From a virus: a stretch of 41,289 bases of DNA. A program made the position numbers and the translations under genes. Below the pieces are notes generated by a model that worked only from the letters and a program-made list of their open reading frames with translations, made no database searches and was not told where the DNA came from. Below, in pieces: positions 36,912 to 41,289 of this stretch. The stretch covers positions 1 through 41,289 of the IMG/VR virus record IMGVR_UViG_3300037262_000047; one strand, 5' to 3'. The first letter of the stretch is position 1; each line of letters opens with the position of its first letter.

Positions 36912-37493
36912 ATGGCAACCGTGACCGAATTCCAAGGCGCCCCACACCGGGTCACCATTGGCAGCATAACGAAACAGTCATCGAACGGCCGGATCACGTT
37001 CCCGCTCTCGATGGCCCTGACCGGCGAAACGCTCGGCGATCTGCCAGACTGGGTCAGCGAAGGCTATGAGGCCGTCTCTAAAACCTTCACAAGCCTAGAT
37101 CCAGAGGTCCAAGAGGTCGCAGACATCCTGCTCGCGTTCTCGAATGGCAAGCCGAAGGGCCTGTTCAAAAATCCGGATGCGAAGGTGCCGAGCGCGACCC
37201 TGCGCGGCTTCACGATTACCCGTGTGGGCGATCCAGACGATCCGGAGGTCGAGCTACACTTCAAGGCGTTCTGCCCGTTCTCGCGCGACTTTTGGGCGTG
37301 GGCCGGCGAGATGTGCGGCGAAGAGGTTTACATGAACTTCCCCACAGCCCTGGCGACGGGCGCTGTGCCCGCGGTGGCTGAGTCGGGCACCCTTCCCCTG
37401 AGCGAAGGCGCCGGCGAGCAGGACAGCGGCGACGCGGCTGGCGACGGCGCAGGGAAGAAGAGCGGACCAAAGAAGCTGAAATCCGCCGAATGA
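36912..37493 (+). CDS. Hypothetical protein with acidic/Gly tail
   Basis: A 193-residue protein. The N-terminal domain (about 1-150) is alpha/beta (VTIGSITKQSSNGRITFPLS, VSEGYEAVSKTFTSLDPEVQ, TITRVGDPDDPEVELHFKAF, FWAWAGEMCGEEVYMNF). The C-terminal 45 residues are disordered, Gly/Asp/Glu-rich with a basic end, reminiscent of single-strand-binding or nucleotide-modifying accessory proteins, but no motif settles it. A weak ribosome site precedes ATG 36912. Confidence 0.62.
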   Translation: MATVTEFQGAPHRVTIGSITKQSSNGRITFPLSMALTGETLGDLPDWVSEGYEAVSKTFTSLDPEVQEVADILLAFSNGKPKGLFKNPDAKVPSATLRGFTITRVGDPDDPEVELHFKAFCPFSRDFWAWAGEMCGEEVYMNFPTALATGAVPAVAESGTLPLSEGAGEQDSGDAAGDGAGKKSGPKKLKSAE

Positions 37494-37521
37494 GCTTGGG
37501 CGCCTCTTGCCCAGGAGAAAG

Positions 37522-37579
37522 CAGGTTTGACTTGCCTGAACAGGGCACCGTCGCTGGGACGCTGCGGTGCCCAAACCTG
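37522..37579 (+). ncRNA. Strongly paired RNA element upstream of the beta-class methyltransferase
   Basis: CGGTGCCCAAACCTG (37565-37579) pairs continuously with CAGGTTT (37522-37528) plus GGGCACCG (37543-37550). The result is a 7 + 8 base-pair helix with a 14-base one-sided bulge (37529-37542) and a 14-base loop. A smaller hairpin (TTGGGC/GCCCAG region, 37495-37514) precedes it. No U-tract follows, so this is not a simple terminator. A cis-regulatory or stable small RNA is possible. Confidence 0.5.
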
Positions 37580-37594
37580 AAAGGAAAAGCCGAA

Positions 37595-37636
37595 ATGAAG
37601 GGGAATTATGTACATGACTACCCCGAAAGGTACTAG
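37595..37636 (+). CDS. Possible 13-residue leader peptide
   Basis: MKGNYVHDYPERY, starting at ATG 37595 with AAAGGA eight bases upstream and ending 15 bases before the methyltransferase ATG. It sits between the paired RNA element and the gene, so it could couple translation to that structure. Short frames of this type can occur by chance. Confidence 0.35.
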   Translation: MKGNYVHDYPERY

Positions 37637-37651
37637 GAGTTTAGGGAATTG

Positions 37652-38389
37652 ATGAAGCCGTACTATAACCACGAAGGCATCACGATCTATCACGGCGACT
37701 GCCGGGATGTGCTCCCACAACTCGAGGTTGTGGATCTAATCCTCACCGATCCGCAGTATGGGATCTCGCAGGCTGGCGTCGTGAACGATAGAAGCGCGCA
37801 GGGCCATGGTACGCGAAACTTCGATTTCTTTGCTAACGACACCCCAGGAGAAGCCAACGCGCTCGCTATGGAGGCATGGCAAGCGATTCTTCCGCTGTGC
37901 TCCGAAGCCGCGAGCGCCTATTGGTGGGTCGGGCATTACACGTTCGGGAAGTTGGTGGATGCCTATGAAGAGAATGGCTGGAAAACGCGCTTCCTGGTAT
38001 GGTCTAAACTCTGCCCGGCCCCTACACTCCCAGGGTCCGGCTGGCCTTCGGCGGCAGAACTCTGTGTTTACGCCTTTAGGCCGGGGCGAACATGGAACCA
38101 TGACGGCACCAATTGCCCGCGCTCCAACGTGTTCATTGCCGACTCCTATAGGCACGGTATCCCAGGCAAAAACGGGCACCCCACGCAGAAGCCATTTGCG
38201 GTGGTCAATCCGCTGATCCTCGCGTCGTGCCCAACTCGAGGGACGGTACTTGACCCGTTCATGGGCTCTGGTACTACGCTAGAATCCGCCAAAAAACTGG
38301 GGCGCAACGCAATCGGCATCGAAATTGAGGAAAAGTACTGTGAGATAGCGGCCAAGAGATTGAGCCAGGAGGTATTGTGTTTTGAATGA
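37652..38389 (+). CDS. Beta-class DNA methyltransferase (N4-cytosine or N6-adenine)
   Basis: 245 residues from ATG 37652 (AGGG upstream; a TTG one codon earlier is an alternative). Motif IV, LILTDPQYGISQ (29-40), precedes motif I, VLDPFMGSGTTLESAKKLGR (199-218), the order that defines the beta class; HPTQKP (176-181) is also present. Motif IV reads DPQY instead of the usual DPPY, so activity should be tested. Likely function is protection from host restriction. Local base composition is somewhat richer in AT than the neighbouring genes, suggesting separate acquisition. The stop overlaps the next mini-frame as ATGA. Confidence 0.87.
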   Translation: MKPYYNHEGITIYHGDCRDVLPQLEVVDLILTDPQYGISQAGVVNDRSAQGHGTRNFDFFANDTPGEANALAMEAWQAILPLCSEAASAYWWVGHYTFGKLVDAYEENGWKTRFLVWSKLCPAPTLPGSGWPSAAELCVYAFRPGRTWNHDGTNCPRSNVFIADSYRHGIPGKNGHPTQKPFAVVNPLILASCPTRGTVLDPFMGSGTTLESAKKLGRNAIGIEIEEKYCEIAAKRLSQEVLCFE

Positions 38390-38430
38390 GTTACAACGAA
38401 AAGGTAGTCAAGTATATAAGTCCCAAATGA
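38386..38430 (+). CDS. Possible 14-residue micro-protein
   Basis: MSYNEKVVKYISPK, ATGA-coupled to the methyltransferase stop and to the start of the next gene. May serve only as a translational relay. Confidence 0.3.
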   Translation: MSYNEKVVKYISPK

Positions 38431-38660
38431 AGATCACCATCGAAAGCACAAGCCAGATCGTCGACCTCGTCGTCAACGGCAATACGGTCCCAGCGCGCGT
38501 CTGGGAAGGCGAGACGAGCTCAGGCATTCGAGTCCAGTGTCTCGTGACGCGCATCGCCGCCAGCAAGACTGACAACCTCGAGCAGTTCGACCGCGAACTG
38601 AAAGAGCAGCGCCCGCCATCGAGCGACCTGAACATCTTCCCGCTGAGGATGATCCTATGA
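38427..38660 (+). CDS. Small phage protein of a recurring type
   Basis: 77 residues from ATG 38427 (MKITIESTSQIVDLVVNGNT, PARVWEGETSSGIRVQCLVT, LEQFDRELKEQRPPS). I recognise this pattern (KITIEST...VPARVWEG...QRPPS) from many phage and prophage genomes, where it is a hypothetical protein. A mixed alpha/beta fold is likely. The longer TTG start at 38382 is less likely because of the ATGA relay. Function unknown. Confidence 0.75.
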   Translation: MKITIESTSQIVDLVVNGNTVPARVWEGETSSGIRVQCLVTRIAASKTDNLEQFDRELKEQRPPSSDLNIFPLRMIL

Positions 38661-38695
38661 GCCCGTTCGCTGGCATGAAGCCGAGGTTCGGATGA
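38657..38695 (+). CDS. Possible 12-residue micro-protein
   Basis: MSPFAGMKPRFG, starting in ATGA with the previous stop and ending in ATGA with the D12 methyltransferase start. Same relay arrangement as the frames at 28372 and 38386. Confidence 0.3.
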   Translation: MSPFAGMKPRFG

Positions 38696-39495
38696 CCGTC
38701 AAGCGCCCGGTCCTGCGCTACCACGGCGGCAAGTGGAGACTCGCTCCTTGGCTCATCAAACAGATGCCAGAGCACCTGACCTACGTCGAGCCATTCGGTG
38801 GAGCTGCCTCGGTCCTCATGCGCAAAGAGCGGTCGAAGGGCGAAGTGTATAACGATCTCGATGGGAACATAGTGAATCTGTTTAGGATTTTGCGCGAGCC
38901 GGAATCGGCCGCCGAGTTGGAGAGGCTCCTGCGCCTTACGCCTTTCAGCAGAGAGGAATTCCGAGCTAGCTATGAACCACCCGTGAGCGACATCGATGCC
39001 GCGTGGAAAGCGATCGTCAGATCTTTTATGGGATTCTCGACAGACGCTGTGACCCGAGGAGTGAAGTGCGGATTTAGATCGCGCCGAACCAAGGGAATCT
39101 TGCCTTCGTTAGAGTGGTCGACATTCGCGGACGCATTGCCTAGCTTCACTCAGCGCCTCCAGGGAGTCGTGATCGAATGCCGCAATGCCTTCCAGATCAT
39201 CGCCCATTACGATTCTGAAGATACCTTCTTTCTTGTTGATCCCCCCTACGTCGAGAGCACTCGCGGATCTGGCATGGGAAGCGGCAAACATGGGTATCAG
39301 CACGAGCTCAGCGACAATGACCATCGGATGCTCGGTCTCCTCTTGAGGGGGATCAAAGGCAAGGTGATGATCTGCGGATACTGGTCGAGGCTCTATGAAG
39401 AGCTTTATAGGGACTGGCGATACGCCGATGCGAAGTGCTACGCGAACGGAGCTCACGAACGCCATGAGCGCATCTGGATGAATTACCCAGCCTGA
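38692..39495 (+). CDS. D12-class DNA adenine methyltransferase (Dam-like)
   Basis: A 267-residue protein. Motif X/I are RYHGGKWRLAPWL (9-21) and YVEPFGGAASVLM (31-43); motif IV is FFLVDPPYVEST (179-190). This order (I before IV, with an N-terminal YxGGK) is the alpha-class D12 pattern. It methylates adenine N6, target unknown. It is the last rightward gene and overlaps the convergent lysozyme gene by 13 bases. Together with the other two methyltransferases it gives the phage three modification activities. Confidence 0.92.
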   Translation: MTVKRPVLRYHGGKWRLAPWLIKQMPEHLTYVEPFGGAASVLMRKERSKGEVYNDLDGNIVNLFRILREPESAAELERLLRLTPFSREEFRASYEPPVSDIDAAWKAIVRSFMGFSTDAVTRGVKCGFRSRRTKGILPSLEWSTFADALPSFTQRLQGVVIECRNAFQIIAHYDSEDTFFLVDPPYVESTRGSGMGSGKHGYQHELSDNDHRMLGLLLRGIKGKVMICGYWSRLYEELYRDWRYADAKCYANGAHERHERIWMNYPA

Positions 39496-39914
39496 TTGAA
39501 GAGAGCGACCTCGGCTGCCCGCCGCGCCCGCAGGTCCTTGTCGATCGTCTCGACGCCGTCCTTCATCGCGTAACACCATTTAGGCATGTTCGCAGGCACC
39601 TGGTCCCAGCCGTGCGCGATCATCGTCGCGAAGTTGCGCGGGCCCTCGTTGTAGCAGAAATCGGCGCATGCGTCGTACTGATTCTGGGTCGCCGTCGCCG
39701 GCAGCAAGCGATTGAGCGTGGGTTCGAAACGGCTGGCGAGATCCTGCTCTAAGAGTTGCTCAGCCTCGGCACGCGTGACGCCTTCGGCGAAGGACTCGCC
39801 GGGCTGTAGATCGTGCCCGAAGCCGATGCAGGGCTTCCCCTCATCCAGATAGACCGCAGCAGAAAACCCCTCGTTTGATTCGATGAGGGCAACGCCGTTG
39901 GGTGAGGTCTGCAT
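39483..39914 (-). CDS. Lysozyme-type endolysin (GH24)
   Basis: A 143-residue protein without signal peptide, so it needs a holin. ESNEGFSAAVYLDEGKPCIG (12-31) followed by FGH is the T4-lysozyme-like active-site stretch: Glu15, then Asp24 after eight residues. The usual Thr of the triad is replaced by Cys29 and the loop is one residue shorter. The body (LLEQDLASRFEPTLNRLL, NQYDACADFCYNEGP) matches GH24. It cleaves peptidoglycan glycan chains at the end of infection. It is the last gene of the leftward transcript and begins one base after the lipoprotein stop. Confidence 0.9.
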   Translation of the reverse strand: MQTSPNGVALIESNEGFSAAVYLDEGKPCIGFGHDLQPGESFAEGVTRAEAEQLLEQDLASRFEPTLNRLLPATATQNQYDACADFCYNEGPRNFATMIAHGWDQVPANMPKWCYAMKDGVETIDKDLRARRAAEVALFNQAG

Positions 39915-40535
39915 TTAGAAGCCAGCGGTCCAGATCAAGGCCTCGCCGCCGTTGACGCGGATCGAAGCCTCGTCGCGAGTGATGTGATAGTGCTCAGCGA
40001 CGATGGTCACTGCCTGCTCCTGGTCGCTGTATGGCAGATCGCGGAGCCGGATGACCTTCGCCGTCTTGGCCGCCGTCGCGAGCGTGTTGCCCTTGATCGA
40101 CAGGATGAGCGCGAATATCGAATTGATCACAGTGGCCACCGCGTTAAGAGCCGCGGTGACGGCCTGCTGGCTCTTCGGGTTCACGATCTTCGCGGCCTGC
40201 AGCAAGGCGGAGTTGACCTGCTGCTGAAGAGTCGTGACGCCGGTCTGCAAGGCCTGCAGCGTGGTCTGCCCAGGGTTCGCGAGATAGGCCTTCGCCTCTG
40301 CGACGGCCAGGTTCGTGGCGGCGTCGAAACCGACCAGTGCGGCCTTGATGATTACAGCATCCTCGGGCACAAGTAGCTCGACGGTTGCGGCGACGGTCGC
40401 GGCGGTCGACTGAAGCGATGGCGTCCAATCGACGACCTGCTGCGCGATAGAAGATGGGGAACACCCTTCCAACAAGAGACCTGTGGGCGTTGCAAGAATT
40501 GCTGCGGAGCCGAGAACGAAGCGGCGGCGGTTCAT
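39915..40535 (-). CDS. Tat-type lipoprotein in the lysis cassette
   Basis: A 206-residue protein. MNRRRFVLGSAAILATPTGL followed by LLEGC is a twin-arginine signal (RRRF) ending in a lipobox with Cys25. The mature protein is Ala/Val/Thr-rich helical (about 40-150) with a hydrophobic stretch (VATVINSIFALILSIKG) and a small C-terminal domain. Lipoproteins of this kind occur next to phage holins and endolysins. Superinfection exclusion or a spanin-like role is possible, though no Rz/Rz1 pattern is seen. Tat export of a folded phage lipoprotein would be unusual. Confidence 0.75.
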   Translation of the reverse strand: MNRRRFVLGSAAILATPTGLLLEGCSPSSIAQQVVDWTPSLQSTAATVAATVELLVPEDAVIIKAALVGFDAATNLAVAEAKAYLANPGQTTLQALQTGVTTLQQQVNSALLQAAKIVNPKSQQAVTAALNAVATVINSIFALILSIKGNTLATAAKTAKVIRLRDLPYSDQEQAVTIVAEHYHITRDEASIRVNGGEALIWTAGF

Positions 40536-40546
40536 TAGGAACTCCC

Positions 40547-40759
40547 TTACTTGGCGTCCTTCTTCAGAACGTCCACGTACAGTTTGGCCAGCCCCACGGC
40601 GACGGTCGCCCAGAAGATTTCCTTCTGAGTGATTCCGTTCTGCTGCAGCGCGGCGGTGGGGATGGCGGCGAAATAGCCACCGGTGATCGTGACGAGGGTC
40701 AGCAGTCCAGACACGGTTGTCTTCCAGTTGGCTGCGAAATAGGTCAAGGCCCGGTTCAT
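40547..40759 (-). CDS. Holin-like protein
   Basis: A 70-residue protein. NWKTTVSGLLTLVTITGGYF (11-30) starts the first membrane helix and EIFWATVAVGLAKLYVDVLK (47-66) the second, with a charged end KKDAK. The NWKTTVSG start is typical of phage holins of this size. It precedes the lipoprotein and lysozyme. In the family it makes holes that free the endolysin. Confidence 0.82.
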   Translation of the reverse strand: MNRALTYFAANWKTTVSGLLTLVTITGGYFAAIPTAALQQNGITQKEIFWATVAVGLAKLYVDVLKKDAK

Positions 40760-40790
40760 TTCGCTGTCAGAGTATCACGATGCTGCGATC

Positions 40791-41027
40791 TCAGATGTGG
40801 TGAACGGCCCTGACGATCTCAAGCACCACCTGGATGAGCGTCACCAGGCTGAGCAGTATCCCGACGCCTTGCAAGAGCTTGACGGCTCCGCGGCGTTCTG
40901 CCCGGTCTTCTCTGAATTGTCGAATCATGCCATTCTCTCCGTCCAAGTCATCGCTCCAATTTTCCGCCTTTCGCTGCAGCTTCCACAGTTCCTTTTCGAC
41001 CGTCTCGTCGCCTGCTCTGTATGCCAC
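40791..41027 (-). CDS. XhlA-like coiled-coil membrane protein of the lysis cassette
   Basis: 78 residues from GTG 41027, behind AAGG; the longer frame up to 41132 overlaps the preceding gene and lacks a ribosome site. A charged coiled coil (VEKELWKLQRKAENWSDDLD, REDRAERRGAVK) is followed by one C-terminal membrane helix (LLQGVGILLSLVTLIQVVLE). This layout matches XhlA/haemolysin-type phage proteins that work with a holin. Confidence 0.72.
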   Translation of the reverse strand: MAYRAGDETVEKELWKLQRKAENWSDDLDGENGMIRQFREDRAERRGAVKLLQGVGILLSLVTLIQVVLEIVRAVHHI

Positions 41028-41059
41028 GTGGCCACCTTCTTTGGGTTCGAAGCCAATCT

Positions 41060-41289
41060 CTAAAATGCGGTGCAGGCAAAATCGATCACATCCGTCGCGC
41101 CTGCCGTCTGATTTCCTGCCACGTCTAAGCATGTCATAAAGGCGAAATTAGTGGTTGAGGCAGCTACCGTCCCGCCGCTGCCAGGCCCCGCGAACACCGC
41201 ATTCTGCGCCGCGGTGCCCAGCGAGAAGCTCAGCGCCGGCGTGGTGGTTGGGGTGGCCACGGAGGTGGTGAAAAGCGGCGAAAGCCCCC
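41060..41289 (-). CDS. Exported tail-fibre-like protein, C-terminal part (gene starts at 357)
   Basis: The remainder of the gene that begins at 357-355 and crosses the circular junction. Bases 41198-41289 duplicate 1-92. The C-terminal sequence (NFAFMTCLDVAGNQTAGATD, VIDFACTAF) holds two Cys residues that could form a disulfide after export. Stop at 41062-41060. The XhlA-like gene starts 32 bases further on. Confidence 0.85.
   Translation of the reverse strand, partial: GLSPLFTTSVATPTTTPALSFSLGTAAQNAVFAGPGSGGTVAASTTNFAFMTCLDVAGNQTAGATDVIDFACTAF
41198..41289. repeat. Terminal overlap, copy 2
   Basis: Exact copy of bases 1-92; see the first copy. One of the two should be removed to obtain the circular unit genome. 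Confidence 0.93.

Noticed and set aside
1-41289. tRNA genes, integrase or attachment site
   Set aside because: No cloverleaf-like sequence, recombinase motif or att-like duplication was seen, though small sites could be missed by eye.

Overview
The window is the complete genome of a tailed, siphovirus-like bacteriophage (Caudoviricetes), about 41.2 kb and GC-rich. Bases 1-92 recur exactly at 41198-41289, and one reading frame runs unbroken across that junction, so the sequence is a circularised contig with a 92-base overlap (unit length about 41,197 bp). The host cannot be named. High GC, a Tat-type lipoprotein, a T4-type lysozyme and a parS site like those of Pseudomonas suggest a Gram-negative soil or water bacterium, but this is inference. 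No integrase, excisionase, tRNA or CRISPR array was seen.

Layout: an AT-rich control region (about 26880-26995) separates two divergent gene blocks. To the left (minus strand) lie a ribbon-helix-helix-like regulator, a cysteine-triplet-repeat protein, small and large terminase, zinc-ribbon proteins, a portal fused to a MuF-like domain, small structural genes, prohead protease/scaffold, major capsid protein, head-tail connector, HK97 gp10-like protein, tail terminator, major tail protein, a tail chaperone pair made by -1 frameshifting, and tape measure. Then follows a tail tip in the order of Rhodobacter gene transfer agents (DUF2460, DUF2163, NlpC/P60, J-like) and tail-fibre-like proteins. 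The block continues through the junction into a lysis cassette (XhlA-like protein, holin-like protein, Tat lipoprotein, lysozyme) and ends convergently at 39483-39495.

To the right (plus strand, 26996-39495) is a tightly overlapping early operon: small proteins, a PAP2-type lipid phosphatase, an ERF annealing protein and YqaJ-type exonuclease recombination module, a replication initiation candidate, an HNH protein and three DNA methyltransferases of different classes (cytosine-C5, beta-class amino, D12 adenine). Many genes are joined by ATGA, TGATG or TAATG overlaps, which imply translational coupling and help fix starts.

The most unusual points are: (1) an intein at the Walker B motif of the large terminase, whose HNH endonuclease is a complete gene in another reading frame inside the intein; (2) a 495-codon frame with W-P-T-P repeats overlapping almost the whole cytosine methyltransferase gene and coupled to the next gene by ATGA; (3) a perfect chromosomal-type parS centromere site in a tail-gene intergenic gap with no ParB gene in the phage; (4) a phage-borne PAP2 membrane enzyme with coupled mini-proteins; (5) a strongly paired RNA element and leader peptide ahead of the beta-class methyltransferase.
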